Shown: piece after piece, positions 8,101-16,916 of the stretch
Layout of the letters: every line of letters begins with the position of its first letter
Position numbering within the stretch: position 1 is the stretch's first letter
NCBI GenBank assembly: GCA_004556155.1
Contig: SFIM01000006.1
Location: forward strand, 27,122-91,121
Source: Clostridiales bacterium
GTDB lineage: Bacteria; Bacillota; Clostridia; Christensenellales; Aristaeellaceae
Length of the DNA stretch: 64,000 nucleotides
Reading direction: 5' to 3'
Program-made: the position numbers and the translations under genes
Notes under the pieces: generated by a model
What the model saw: the letters and a program-made list of their open reading frames with translations, nothing else
Database searches by the model: none
Told to the model about the DNA's origin: nothing

Positions 8101-9000
8101 TCATTCCGCCAAGAACTGCGCGCACAATCCTTGCGCTTCGCTTAGCGGGTCGGCGCGCATATCCAGCCAATGGATGCGCGTATCCCGGCGGAACCACGTC
8201 ATCTGCCGCTTGGCAAAGCGCTTGATGGCGCGGGAAAGCGCCTCCAGCATGTCCTCCTGCGTGGCAAACTGTCCCAGCAGGTATTGGCTGATCAGGCGGT
8301 ATTCCAGCCCCAGACGATACAGAAAATCAGGCGATACGCCTGCCTGGAGCAGGCCGTCCACCTCTTCGATCATGCCCTGCTGGACGCGGCGCGCCAGCCG
8401 CTCGTCAATGCGCGCGCACAGGGTGGGGCGATCCCAGGTGACGCCCAGGCGCAGCACGTCGTAGCGCGGGCGCTTCTGCGCGGGCAGGGTATCGCCGTCG
8501 TGCAGCTTTTCCAGCGCGCGCATCACGCGGTTGCGGTTCTGGGGATCGATGGCATTGCCGGGTGCGGCGGCCTGCAGCATGGCGCAAAGCTGCGGGGTGG
8601 GCAGCCTTTCCAGCTCGCGGCGATAGGATAAATCGGGCTCGATATTGGATAGCACATAGCCGTCGCACACCGCGTCCACATACAGCCCGGTGCCGCCCGC
8701 CAGCACGGGCACGCGGCCGCGCGCAAGCACATCATCAATGGCGCGATAGGCCAGGCGTTGAAAATCCGCCATGGTGAAAAATGTGCCGGGGTCGCATACA
8801 TCCAGCAGATGATGCGGCACGCCCTGCATTTCCTGCGCCGTCACCTTGCCGCTGCCCAGATCCAGCCCGCGGTAGACCTGGCGGGAATCGGCCGAGATTA
8901 CCTCGCCGCCCAGCGAACGGGCCAGGCTGATGGCCAGGCTGCTTTTGCCCGAGGCGTTGGTGCCTACCACCGCAATGAGCTTGGGAAGCGCGCCGCTCAT
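8101..9000 (-). CDS. miaA: tRNA dimethylallyltransferase
   Basis: Adds a dimethylallyl group to N6 of A37 in tRNAs that read U-starting codons. The 299-residue product has the P-loop GTNASGKSSLA, the DSRQVYRGLDLGSGK motif, HHLLDV, and AGGTGLY. C-terminal blocks include FAKRQMTWFRRD and WLD. Its ATG at 9000 overlaps the stop of the upstream zinc-ribbon gene by 4 bases. Although often next to mutL or hfq in Firmicutes, here it has neither neighbour. A longer in-frame start would need to lie inside the upstream gene, so I rejected it. Confidence 0.96.
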   Translation of the reverse strand: MSGALPKLIAVVGTNASGKSSLAISLARSLGGEVISADSRQVYRGLDLGSGKVTAQEMQGVPHHLLDVCDPGTFFTMADFQRLAYRAIDDVLARGRVPVLAGGTGLYVDAVCDGYVLSNIEPDLSYRRELERLPTPQLCAMLQAAAPGNAIDPQNRNRVMRALEKLHDGDTLPAQKRPRYDVLRLGVTWDRPTLCARIDERLARRVQQGMIEEVDGLLQAGVSPDFLYRLGLEYRLISQYLLGQFATQEDMLEALSRAIKRFAKRQMTWFRRDTRIHWLDMRADPLSEAQGLCAQFLAE

Positions 9001-9227
9001 GGCTCGTCCTCCTCGTCTGTATCCTTGCCGGCCAGCGCGTCGCGCACGCGGTCGATATCCTGATTGATCCAGCGCACGGCGGCCAGGTTTTTCAGCTGCT
9101 CGCGGCTGACCACCGTGTTGGTGCCCAGGCACGCGCTGCAGCGATGCCCGCACTCGGGGCACACGCACGCCTCCGCGTCGTCGGCATGGATCATAAACGC
9201 GCCGCACTCAATGCATCCGCAACGCAT
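8997..9227 (-). CDS. Small zinc-ribbon protein
   Basis: A 76-residue protein with four Cys-rich knuckles: CGCIEC near the N-terminus, then CVCPECGHRCSAC around residues 22-34. This pattern would hold one or two zinc ions. The C-terminal half is acidic (TDEEDEP). No defined function. It is the first gene of an operon with miaA (ATGA overlap), behind its own extended -10 promoter. A role in RNA or protein binding is only a guess. Confidence 0.75.
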   Translation of the reverse strand: MRCGCIECGAFMIHADDAEACVCPECGHRCSACLGTNTVVSREQLKNLAAVRWINQDIDRVRDALAGKDTDEEDEP

Positions 9228-9261
9228 GGTACATCCTCCTTAAATACGCAAGTATCGGCTT

Positions 9262-9270
9262 ATTATAGCA
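9262..9270 (-). promoter_or_regulatory. Extended -10 promoter for zinc-ribbon-miaA operon
   Basis: On the minus strand TGC-TATAAT (9270 down to 9262) is a consensus -10 with an extended TGN. No good -35 lies 17 bases upstream, which is acceptable for extended -10 promoters. Confidence 0.6.
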
Positions 9271-9320
9271 TACATCGCAGCCGTTGTGGGAGAAAAACAG
9301 GCGATTTTGCAATTTTCGCA

Positions 9321-9350
9321 TTGACAAACCTCCCCTGCGCGCGCTATGCT
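9321..9350 (+). promoter_or_regulatory. Promoter for MATE transporter
   Basis: TTGACA (9321-9326), 18-base spacer, TATGCT (9345-9350). Divergent to the zinc-ribbon-miaA promoter. Confidence 0.65.
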
Positions 9351-9390
9351 GATTTTTGCGTATGCGCAATTACGAAGAGTTGAGGATACC

Positions 9391-10776
9391 ATGAGAATGA
9401 AGCGTTTTCGGGGTGAGGGATGGGCGCTGCTGGGGATGATCTGGGCGCTGGCCTGGCCGACCATGCTGGAGCAGCTGATGAGCACGGCCGTGCAGTATGT
9501 GGACGCGGCCATGGTGGGGCGCCTGGGCGCGCAGGCCACGGCGGCCGTGGGCGCAACCACCACCGTCAGCTGGCTGATTGGCAGCACGGTGTCGGCGCTG
9601 GGCATCGGGTTTTTGTCCTTTATCGCCCAGGCCTACGGCGCGGATGACCGGGCGCGCGCGGCGCGCACCTCCTCGCAGGCGGTGCTGGCCGTGCTGTTTT
9701 CGGGCACGCTGTTTACGGTGATCCCGCTGCTGCTCAGCCGCCGCGTGCCGGTGTGGATGCACGCCGCGCCCGAGATCCAGCAGGTGGCGTCGCAGTACTT
9801 TGCCATCCTGTATATGCCCATGCTGGCGCGCGCGGCCAGCACCATATTCGGCACCGCGCTGCGCGCCACGGGCGACAGCAAAACGCCCATGCGCGCGGGC
9901 CTGGCGATGAACCTGGTCAACGTGGTGCTGAACTTCCTGCTGATCTATGAATCCCGCACCGTGCGGGCGCTGGGGCTGTCCATCTGGCTGCCCGGCGCGG
10001 GCATGGGCGTGATCGGCGCGGCAATCGCCAGCGCGGTCTCCTATGCGGTGGGCGGCGTTTGGATTACTTGCGCGCTGTGGAAGCACCCGGTGATCTCCCC
10101 GCGCGGCCAGCGCCTGCGCCCCGACTGGGATGTGCTGCGCCCCTGCCTCAAGGTGGCGCTGCCCTCTGCCCTGCAGCGCTTTGGCACATCGTTTGGCTAT
10201 GTGGCCTTCGCCTCCATGATTAACGCCCTGGGCACCATTCCGCTGGCGGCGCACAGCATCGCCAACACCGTGGAATCGGCCTTCTACATTCCCGGCTACG
10301 GCATGCAGACGGCTGCGGCTACGCTGATTGGCAACGCGCTGGGCGCAAGGGATGAAAGGCTGATGCGCAGGCTGGCGCGGATGCTGGTGGGCATCGAGAT
10401 GGTGCTGATGGTGGTTTCCGGCGGGCTGCTGTTCATCTTTGCGCCGGGCATGATGAGCCTGTTTACCATCGACGCGGCGGTGATCGCCCTGGGCGCGACG
10501 GTGCTGCGCATGGTGGCGGTGTCCGAGCCGTTCTTCGGCGTCGCCATCATCCTGGAGGGCATGCTGCAGGGAACGGGCAACACGATGGCGCCCTTTGTGT
10601 TCAATATCATCGGCATGTGGGGCGTGCGCATCCTGGGCACGTTTGTCTGCACGCGCCTGCTGCATATGGGGCTGGTGGCGGCCTGGGCGTGCATGATCGC
10701 GCACAACCTGCTGCTGTTCCTGCTGCTGCTGACCTACTGCCTGCGCGGCAGGTGGAACCCGCTGACCCGCGGATAA
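9391..10776 (+). CDS. MATE family efflux transporter
   Basis: A 461-residue cytoplasmic-membrane antiporter with twelve predicted spans in two MatE repeats. The N-terminal repeat begins with LAWPTMLEQLMSTAV and VDAAMVGRLG. The second begins near PSALQRFGTSFGYVAFA. It uses H+ or Na+ exchange to expel cationic drugs or metabolites in known family members. The substrate here is not inferable. The ATG at 9391 follows GTTGAGG; an ATG two codons later is also possible. It is monocistronic between its own promoter and the MoxR operon promoter. Confidence 0.93.
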   Translation: MRMKRFRGEGWALLGMIWALAWPTMLEQLMSTAVQYVDAAMVGRLGAQATAAVGATTTVSWLIGSTVSALGIGFLSFIAQAYGADDRARAARTSSQAVLAVLFSGTLFTVIPLLLSRRVPVWMHAAPEIQQVASQYFAILYMPMLARAASTIFGTALRATGDSKTPMRAGLAMNLVNVVLNFLLIYESRTVRALGLSIWLPGAGMGVIGAAIASAVSYAVGGVWITCALWKHPVISPRGQRLRPDWDVLRPCLKVALPSALQRFGTSFGYVAFASMINALGTIPLAAHSIANTVESAFYIPGYGMQTAAATLIGNALGARDERLMRRLARMLVGIEMVLMVVSGGLLFIFAPGMMSLFTIDAAVIALGATVLRMVAVSEPFFGVAIILEGMLQGTGNTMAPFVFNIIGMWGVRILGTFVCTRLLHMGLVAAWACMIAHNLLLFLLLLTYCLRGRWNPLTRG

Positions 10777-10833
10777 CGCGCCGGACGGCGGGCAAACTAC
10801 AGATGTAAATGTTTCATCTTCTTTACGAAAACA

Positions 10834-10862
10834 TTGCAAATAATGTCGATTCGCGGTATACT
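10834..10862 (+). promoter_or_regulatory. Promoter for MoxR-DUF58-transglutaminase operon
   Basis: TTGCAA (10834-10839), 17-base spacer, TATACT (10857-10862), 34 bases before the MoxR ATG. Confidence 0.7.
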
Positions 10863-10896
10863 AAGGGTGTAAATCTGTCTTTGAAAGGAAGCAGCC

Positions 10897-11847
10897 ATGC
10901 AGCAGAACCAGGTTCGCTCCATTGTATACTCCCTGCAGCAGAACATCCGCCGCGTCATCGTGGGCAAGGATGAGGCCATAGAGCTGGCGCTCATCGCCCT
11001 GCTGTGCAAGGGACACGTGCTTATCGAGGATGTGCCGGGCGTGGGTAAGACCACGCTGGTGGCCGCCTTGGCGCGGTCGCTGTCCTGCTCATTCAAGCGC
11101 ATTCAGTTTACGCCCGACGTAACCCCCAGCGATATCACGGGCTTCACCATGCCTTCGCTGCAAACGGGCGAAATGGAATATAAAAGCGGCGCGGTGATGA
11201 GCCAGATCGTGCTGGCCGACGAAATCAACCGTACCTCGCCCAGGACCCAGTCCAGCCTGCTGGAGGTGATGGAGGAGGGGCAGGTGACGGTGGACGGCGT
11301 TACGCATCCGCTGCCGCGCCCCTTCATGGTGCTGGCCACGCAGAACCCGGTGGATTTTGTGGGCACCTATCCGCTGCCGGAGGCGCAGATGGACCGCTTT
11401 TTCCTGCGCATTACCATCGGCTATCCCTCCATCGAGGAGGAAATGGACGTGCTGGAGCGCTATTCCGGCCAGGCGTCGCCCCTGTCCAGCCTGCAAAGCG
11501 TGTGCGGCGCGGGCGATGTGGTTGCCATGCAGGAGCTGGTGGGCGCGGTGTATTGCAGCCGTGAGGTGCGCGCCTATGTGGCGCAGCTGGCGGCGCTGAC
11601 GCGCAAGCATCCTGCCCTGGCGCTGGGCGTATCGCCCCGCGGGGCGATTGCGCTGATCCGCGCGGCGCAGGGCTGCGCGGTGCTGGCGGGACGCGACTAT
11701 ATATTGCCTGACGATGTCAAGCGCATGGCGCTGCCGGTGCTTTCCCATCGCCTGATTTTGACCCCCGAGGCGCGCATGAAAGGGCAGTCTGCCCAGCAGA
11801 TTTTGCTGGGGCTGCTTTCCAGCGTGCCGGTGCCGGGCGCGCAATGA
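10897..11847 (+). CDS. MoxR-family AAA+ ATPase
   Basis: A 316-residue AAA+ chaperone-like ATPase. It has Walker A GVGKTTL in VPGVGKTTLVAAL, the MoxR segment KRIQFTPDVTPSDITG, Walker B VLADEINR, and sensor 1 ATQNP. A winged-helix-like C-terminus follows GVSPRGAIALIRA. Such ATPases assemble or insert metal centres and envelope complexes. Its stop overlaps the DUF58 ATG (11844-11847), and the usual partner set follows: DUF58, then a transglutaminase-like membrane protein. Confidence 0.95.
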   Translation: MQQNQVRSIVYSLQQNIRRVIVGKDEAIELALIALLCKGHVLIEDVPGVGKTTLVAALARSLSCSFKRIQFTPDVTPSDITGFTMPSLQTGEMEYKSGAVMSQIVLADEINRTSPRTQSSLLEVMEEGQVTVDGVTHPLPRPFMVLATQNPVDFVGTYPLPEAQMDRFFLRITIGYPSIEEEMDVLERYSGQASPLSSLQSVCGAGDVVAMQELVGAVYCSREVRAYVAQLAALTRKHPALALGVSPRGAIALIRAAQGCAVLAGRDYILPDDVKRMALPVLSHRLILTPEARMKGQSAQQILLGLLSSVPVPGAQ

Positions 11848-12989
11848 CCCGCCGGGGCGGCGCGCTGCTGGCGATATCCATCTTTTGCCTGTTCTGCGGG
11901 ATGTCGCTGGGCGGACGGATGCTGTATCTGTCCGCCGTTTTTGGCGTGCTTACGCTGCTGTTTTCGCTTTTGACCGTGCTGATTGCCAGGCGCCGGCTGC
12001 ATGTCCGCTGCCGCCTGACAACGCCCAGCGTGCCGCGCGGGGAATACATGCAGGCGGAGCTTGCGTTTGATTATAAGCGCCTGCCGCCCATATCGCCTGT
12101 GCTGGTTATCGTGCGCGGGGGCGACAAGCTGTATGAGTGCGCCTATGAGCGCTTTCCTGCGCGCGCTCAGATATCCCTGCCCGCCCCGCATGTGGGCGTG
12201 GTGGATGTGGGGATTGAAAGCTGGGTATTTTCGGATATCTTCGGATTGTTTGAAATTCGGGTACGCGGGGGCGAGACCGCGCAGTGCCTGGCCCTGCCGC
12301 GCGATTTTGAGGTGGAAGCGCTGCACTTTTTGTCCTCGGACGATGGCCGCGCGCTGCCCAACCGTACCAGCGAGGATTTGTCCTCGCCTGATGATACGCG
12401 CGCCTATCGCGCGGGCGATCCCCTCAAGCGCGTGCACTGGAAGCTGTCTGCCCGCCGGCGGGAGCTGACCGTGCGCCGCTATGAAACGCCCGCGCCGCCC
12501 GATACGTTGATCCTGATGGATTGCACCCTGCCTGGGGCGGCGGATGAAAGCGAGGAAAACCGCGCCATCCTGCGCGATACCCTGTGCGAAACCGCGCTGT
12601 CGGTGGCCATGATGCAGTCGCGCGATGATTCGCCGGTGCGTATGCCCTTTTATGGCGAACGGACGGCGGAATTTTATATGGCTGCGGGGCGCTCGGACGG
12701 CATTGCGCTGCTGCCCGAGCTTTTGGCGCGCCAGCCCTTTACGGGCGGCACGGATTTTGCCCGCGTGCTCAACCTGGAGCTTCGCCGCATGCGCAGCACG
12801 GGCGCGACGGTGATTATCACCTCCCGCCTGAGCGCGGACGTGGTGGAGGGCATTGCGCATATCCGGCGCATGGGGCCGTCTGCGCGCGTGTATCTGATTA
12901 CGCGCACGCCCGACGCCGAGCAGGATCGTCCCTATGTGGCGCGGCTGCAGCAATGCATGGTGGAGGTGTGCTATGTCTCGCCTGCGTGA
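11844..12989 (+). CDS. DUF58 domain protein
   Basis: A 381-residue protein with two N-terminal membrane spans (about residues 8-25 and 28-47). A beta-rich stretch follows, then the DUF58 core YRAGDPLKRVHWKLSAR, and a vWA-like C-terminal half with LILMDCTLPG. DUF58 proteins partner MoxR ATPases. This one is second in the operon and overlaps both neighbours. Function in cell-envelope or metal-centre assembly is inferred from family context. Confidence 0.92.
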   Translation: MTRRGGALLAISIFCLFCGMSLGGRMLYLSAVFGVLTLLFSLLTVLIARRRLHVRCRLTTPSVPRGEYMQAELAFDYKRLPPISPVLVIVRGGDKLYECAYERFPARAQISLPAPHVGVVDVGIESWVFSDIFGLFEIRVRGGETAQCLALPRDFEVEALHFLSSDDGRALPNRTSEDLSSPDDTRAYRAGDPLKRVHWKLSARRRELTVRRYETPAPPDTLILMDCTLPGAADESEENRAILRDTLCETALSVAMMQSRDDSPVRMPFYGERTAEFYMAAGRSDGIALLPELLARQPFTGGTDFARVLNLELRRMRSTGATVIITSRLSADVVEGIAHIRRMGPSARVYLITRTPDAEQDRPYVARLQQCMVEVCYVSPA

Positions 12990-15267
12990 TAAGGGGCTGC
13001 GCGCGGCCCTGAGCGCGCTGATTGCCTGGCTGCTGGCGCTGGGTCTGGGCCTGCCGCTGCTCAAGGGCTTTGGCCTGGAGGGGCAGATGCTGCGCTTTGC
13101 CGTCTGCACGGCGGGCCTTTCGGGGGTGTTTTCCCTGCTGCGCACGCGCAAATACCTGTTTTCGCTGTCTCTTTTGCTGGCTGCCGCGGCGGCCGGCGTG
13201 CATTATTTGCTGGGCGGCGGCTGGATACAAAGCGCTCTGAACGCCGGGAATGCCATTGCGATGCATCTGCGCGGGGCGGGCGTTGCGCTGCCGCTGTATG
13301 GCGATACGATCGCCTTGCAGCTGACGCTGTACTGCGCCTTGCTGGGCACTGCGTTGGCTTCGCCCGATAACGGCCTGTATGCGCCGATTTTTATTGTAGG
13401 TTCGCTGCTTTGCAGCATGTGGCTGCTTGGGCTGCGCGGGGCCAGCGCGTATATGCTGCCCGCCCTGCCCGCGCTGCTGCTATTGTATGCCTGGACGCAT
13501 GCGCGCGATCCCGAGGGCGATACGCCCCAGCGCCGTTCTATGCCTGCCATTGCGCTGGTTGCTGCGGCGGCGCTGTGCGCGCTGTCCATGGCGCTGGCTC
13601 CGGCGGACGGTACCAAGGTGCCCGCGCTGGCGCAGTTAGCGGATCGTGTGAGCGAAATACTGGACGATACGCTGCTGTTCCGTGAGCAGCGCTCGCGCTA
13701 CAGCCTGGCTTTAGACGGCTGGATGCCCCAGGGCGAGGGCCGTCTGGGCGGCGAACCCTCGCCCAGCGATCGCATCATCATGCAGGTGGAAACCGATGAA
13801 ACAGTCTACCTGCGCGGTGCGATTCTGGATACCTATACGGGCGGAGCGTGGTACGATAGCATCAGCGCCCAGCGCTATGGCTGGTATTCGCGCCGATATC
13901 GGGAGCTGCGCGATCAGCTGACCCAGGCTGCTTATCCGTTGGTATCGGCGCAGAGCGAAAAAATGGCGCGTGTGATCATGCTTACCGACAGCGCCAGCAC
14001 GCTCTTTGTACCCCAGCGCCTGCGCACGCTGACCGTCGAGGGCACGGCCAACGCTTATTTCAATCTGGGCACCGAGGTGTTTTTGAGCCGCAATTTGCAG
14101 CCCAGGGATACCTATACCGTTGAATATTTGCCCATGAAGGCCACCGACGCAGGCATGGCTGGGCTGGTTGCCAGCAATCAAAACGCCCAGGATGCGGCCT
14201 ATGCCGGCGCGCAAGCGCAGTATATGGACGTTCCCGGCCATATGCAGCAGGATATTTATGATATCGTCCAGCGCGTGACTCAGGGGTGTAATACGCCGTG
14301 GGAAAAGGCCGTGGCGCTGCGCGATTATCTGCAAAATACCTGCACCTATACCCTGCAGGTGCAAACGCCGCCCACGGATGTGGACTTTGTGGCCTGGTTC
14401 CTGTTGGCCGAGCGCCAGGGCTATTGCACCTATTTTGCCTCAGCCATGACCGTGATGTGCCGCATGGCGGGCCTGCCTGCGCGCTATATCGAAGGGTATT
14501 TGGTGCGCCCAGAGGCGGGCGGCACGACCGTCGTGCGCGGGCTTAACGCCCATGCCTGGACGGAGGTGTACTTGCGCGGAGTGGGCTGGGTGGCGTTTGA
14601 CGCGACCCCCGGCGCGGGCGATCAGGATCAGAGCAATACGCCTGACGGCAGCCTGCCGCCCGAGCAGCAGGAGCAGCCGACCCCCACGCCCGAGCCTGCG
14701 CCCACGCCTACCCCCTCACCTACGCCTGAAGCGCAGCCGACTCCCACGCCGACCCCCGCCCCCGAGGGCGCAACGCCCACGCCATCGCCTACGCCCGAAG
14801 CGCAGCCTACTCCCACGCCTACGCCTCCGCCGCAGGATCCGCCCAAGGATCCTGGCCCGCGGCTGCCCTGGCTGGCGCTGCTGTTGCTGCTGGCTTTGAT
14901 GCTGCTGCTTGCCTGGCGCGCACGCTTAACCGAACCCATGTACCGCGCTGCCCGCGCGAAGGATGATGCGGCTGCGCTGCTGCTGCTGTGGCAGGCTGCG
15001 CTGCAATGCGCCGCGCAATTGGGCAAGCCCCGGCAGCATGCCGAAACGCCGCTGGCCTATGCCGCGCGCCTGGGGGACAGCCTGGGCGTATCGCTGCAGA
15101 GCCTGGCTGAGGCGGTCAGCGCCGTGCAGTATGGCCGTCACATGCCGTCGTCTGCCGCCGTGCAGGAGGCTGGGCGCGTGTATACCGCGCTGAACGAACA
15201 ACTGAATCTGTGGCAAAAGGCTGTGCTGTGCCTGCGCCGCATGCTGCATGTGACGCGCCGTCGCTGA
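12973..15267 (+). CDS. Transglutaminase-like membrane protein (TgpA type, DUF4129 C-terminus)
   Basis: A 764-residue membrane protein. N-terminal residues 10-200 contain several spans. An extracytoplasmic transglutaminase-like core follows, with a Cys in GYCTYFASA (Cys485), His in NAHAWTEV, and Asp in VAFDATPG, the expected catalytic triad. A Thr/Pro-rich linker with two imperfect repeats leads to one more span (LALLLLLALMLLLAW) and a basic DUF4129 tail. Start ATG 12973 has GGAGG 7 bases upstream and overlaps the DUF58 gene by 17 bases. Such proteins cluster with MoxR/DUF58, as here, and are thought to act on cell-wall or exported substrates. Confidence 0.93.
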   Translation: MSRLRDKGLRAALSALIAWLLALGLGLPLLKGFGLEGQMLRFAVCTAGLSGVFSLLRTRKYLFSLSLLLAAAAAGVHYLLGGGWIQSALNAGNAIAMHLRGAGVALPLYGDTIALQLTLYCALLGTALASPDNGLYAPIFIVGSLLCSMWLLGLRGASAYMLPALPALLLLYAWTHARDPEGDTPQRRSMPAIALVAAAALCALSMALAPADGTKVPALAQLADRVSEILDDTLLFREQRSRYSLALDGWMPQGEGRLGGEPSPSDRIIMQVETDETVYLRGAILDTYTGGAWYDSISAQRYGWYSRRYRELRDQLTQAAYPLVSAQSEKMARVIMLTDSASTLFVPQRLRTLTVEGTANAYFNLGTEVFLSRNLQPRDTYTVEYLPMKATDAGMAGLVASNQNAQDAAYAGAQAQYMDVPGHMQQDIYDIVQRVTQGCNTPWEKAVALRDYLQNTCTYTLQVQTPPTDVDFVAWFLLAERQGYCTYFASAMTVMCRMAGLPARYIEGYLVRPEAGGTTVVRGLNAHAWTEVYLRGVGWVAFDATPGAGDQDQSNTPDGSLPPEQQEQPTPTPEPAPTPTPSPTPEAQPTPTPTPAPEGATPTPSPTPEAQPTPTPTPPPQDPPKDPGPRLPWLALLLLLALMLLLAWRARLTEPMYRAARAKDDAAALLLLWQAALQCAAQLGKPRQHAETPLAYAARLGDSLGVSLQSLAEAVSAVQYGRHMPSSAAVQEAGRVYTALNEQLNLWQKAVLCLRRMLHVTRRR
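14701..14826 (+). repeat. Thr/Pro-rich tandem repeat in transglutaminase gene
   Basis: Two diverged copies of a unit encoding TPTPSPTPEAQPTPTPTP (about 14701-14757 and 14772-14826) form an extended wall-spanning linker between the catalytic core and the last membrane span. Confidence 0.85.
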
Positions 15268-15281
15268 CGCATGCAATTACT

Positions 15282-15314
15282 GCCCTTGGGACACACTGCT
15301 CCTAAGGGCTTTTT
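15282..15314 (+). terminator. Terminator after the MoxR operon
   Basis: Stem GCCCTTGGG/CCTAAGGGC (15282-15290 with 15301-15309, one G-U pair), 10-base loop, T5. It sits 21 bases before the dapA ATG, so dapA either reads through it or has a promoter I could not identify. Confidence 0.7.
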
Positions 15315-15335
15315 GCATGAAAAGGAGGCGTTCAT

Positions 15336-16223
15336 ATGACCGGTACGCCGCTGTTTACAGGCGTATGCACCGCGATGATCACGCCGTTTTGCGGCGGGCA
15401 GATCGATTATCCTGCCCTGGATGGGCTGCTGGAACGGCAGATCAACGCAAAGGTTGACGCGCTGCTGATTGCCGGCACCACGGGTGAACCCAGCACGCTC
15501 AGCGATGCGGAATGGGAGAGCCTGACCGCCCACGCGCTGACGCGCATCGCGGGCCGCGTGCGGGTGATCGTAGGCACGGGCAGCAACAATCTGCGCGTCA
15601 CCCTGCGCCGCGCGGGCTTTGCCGCCGATCATGGGGCCGATGCGCAGCTGTGCGTGACCCCCTATTATAACAAGGCTACCCAAGCCGGGCTGTATGCCTA
15701 TTTTACGCGCATTGCGGATGAATGCGCGCTGCCGGTGATGCTCTATAACGTGCCTGCGCGCACAGGGCTGAACATGCTGCCCGAAACCTGCGCGGGGCTG
15801 GCGCATCATCCGGGCGTGATCGGCGTGAAGGAGGCGTCGGACGATCTGGGACAGCTGGCGCGCCTGACCGCGCTGACGCCGCTGCCCGTGTACTGCGGCA
15901 GCGATCAGTGGATGGCTCCCGCCCTGCGGCTGGGCGCGCGCGGGGTGATCTCGGTGCTGGCCAACCTGTGCCCCGAGGCCGTGCGCATCCTGTGCCAATC
16001 CCAGCAGAAGGGCTGCGAGCAGTCCGCCGCCGCGCAGCAGCGCCACTTGGCTGCGCTGACGGACGCGCTGTTCTGCGAGGTCAGCCCAAGCCCGGTCAAG
16101 TACGCGCTGTCGCTGCTGGGGCTTTGCCGCGCCGAGGTGCGCCTGCCGCTGGTGCCCCTGCAGCCAGACAGCCGCGAAAGATTGCAGAGCCTGCTGGCCC
16201 GGCATGGGCTGCTGCCCGCATGA
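15336..16223 (+). CDS. dapA: 4-hydroxy-tetrahydrodipicolinate synthase
   Basis: Condenses pyruvate with aspartate semialdehyde, the first committed step to meso-DAP and lysine. The 295-residue product has GTTGEPSTLSDAEWE, the LCVTPYYNKATQ active-site segment, LYNVPARTGLNM, and IGVKEAS, where the Lys forms the Schiff base with pyruvate. Start ATG has AAAGGAGGCG 5 bases upstream. It overlaps dapB by 4 bases. A DAP-type peptidoglycan is implied, which matters for the OmpA-like protein at 59.4 kb. Confidence 0.97.
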   Translation: MTGTPLFTGVCTAMITPFCGGQIDYPALDGLLERQINAKVDALLIAGTTGEPSTLSDAEWESLTAHALTRIAGRVRVIVGTGSNNLRVTLRRAGFAADHGADAQLCVTPYYNKATQAGLYAYFTRIADECALPVMLYNVPARTGLNMLPETCAGLAHHPGVIGVKEASDDLGQLARLTALTPLPVYCGSDQWMAPALRLGARGVISVLANLCPEAVRILCQSQQKGCEQSAAAQQRHLAALTDALFCEVSPSPVKYALSLLGLCRAEVRLPLVPLQPDSRERLQSLLARHGLLPA

Positions 16224-16843
16224 CGGGGCTGCTGTTATTTGGCGCGGAGGGCCGCATGGGGCGCGAGGTGGCGGCGCTGGCGGCACAATACGGCTTTACG
16301 CTGGGGGAAAAGGCGGAGGCGGCGATTGATTTTTCGCATCCGGATGCGTTGGATGCGGTGCTTGACGCCGTGCTGGCGCGCGGCATTCCGCTGGTGAGCG
16401 GCACGACGGGCTATTCGCTTGCGCAGCAGCAGCAAATCCACGCGGCGGCGCAGCGCGTGCCCATCCTGCGCTCGGCCAATTTCAGCCTGGGCGCGGCGGT
16501 GATGGCGCGGCTGCTGGCGCAGGCGGCAAGCAGCCTGCCGGGCTGGGACGGCGCGCTGATTGAGCGGCATCACGCGGGCAAAGTGGATGCGCCCAGCGGG
16601 ACGGCGATTGCGCTGGCACAGGCCATGGCGCTGCCGCGGGAGGGCATCCTGTCCGTGCGCGGCGGCACGGTGCGCGGGCTGCATGAGGCAGGATTCTACG
16701 GCCCCGAGGAGCATTTGACCATCGTACACTGCGCCGAAAGCCGCGCGGTGTTCGCCCATGGCGCACTGCGCGCCGCCCGGTGGAGCATCGGCCGCACGGC
16801 AGGGCTGTACGGCATGGAGGATCTGCTGGAAACGGTGATATAA
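16220..16843 (+). CDS. dapB: 4-hydroxy-tetrahydrodipicolinate reductase (short form)
   Basis: Reduces the DapA product with NAD(P)H toward tetrahydrodipicolinate. The 207-residue product is shorter than typical DapB (about 240-270). The N-terminal Rossmann motif GAEGRMG is present. About 30-40 residues usually lie between it and AIDFSHPDAL, and they are mostly missing here. Catalytic ERHHAGKVDAPSGTA is intact. The C-terminal AGFYGPEEHLTIVH and DLLE end resemble short Clostridia DapB forms. The ATG at 16220 overlaps the dapA stop. Confidence 0.92.
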   Translation: MTGLLLFGAEGRMGREVAALAAQYGFTLGEKAEAAIDFSHPDALDAVLDAVLARGIPLVSGTTGYSLAQQQQIHAAAQRVPILRSANFSLGAAVMARLLAQAASSLPGWDGALIERHHAGKVDAPSGTAIALAQAMALPREGILSVRGGTVRGLHEAGFYGPEEHLTIVHCAESRAVFAHGALRAARWSIGRTAGLYGMEDLLETVI

Positions 16844-16846
16844 AAA

Positions 16847-16867
16847 AGCCCCGTCTGTGACGGGGCT
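16847..16867 (-). terminator. Terminator hairpin between dapB and DMT gene
   Basis: Stem AGCCCCGTC/GACGGGGCT with a 3-base loop. On the minus strand six T follow (16846 down to 16841), so it terminates the converging DMT transporter transcript. On the plus strand it overlaps the dapB end with no T-run. Confidence 0.65.
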
Positions 16868-16868
16868 T

Positions 16869-16900
16869 CAGCCTGTCGAAAAAGGGTGTTCGACAGGCTG
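16869..16900. repeat. 10-bp inverted repeat next to the terminator
   Basis: CAGCCTGTCG (16869-16878) and CGACAGGCTG (16891-16900) form a perfect 10-bp stem with a 12-base loop. It has no T-run. From memory, similar CGACAGGCTG hairpins recur in Clostridia intergenic DNA, so it may be a dispersed palindrome. Only one copy is present here. Confidence 0.45.
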
Positions 16901-16916
16901 CCGCTGAAGGTCAGCC

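Noticed and set aside
14701..14826. A CRISPR-like repeat
   Set aside because: The repeats are in frame in the transglutaminase gene, encode a Thr/Pro linker, and have no spacers.
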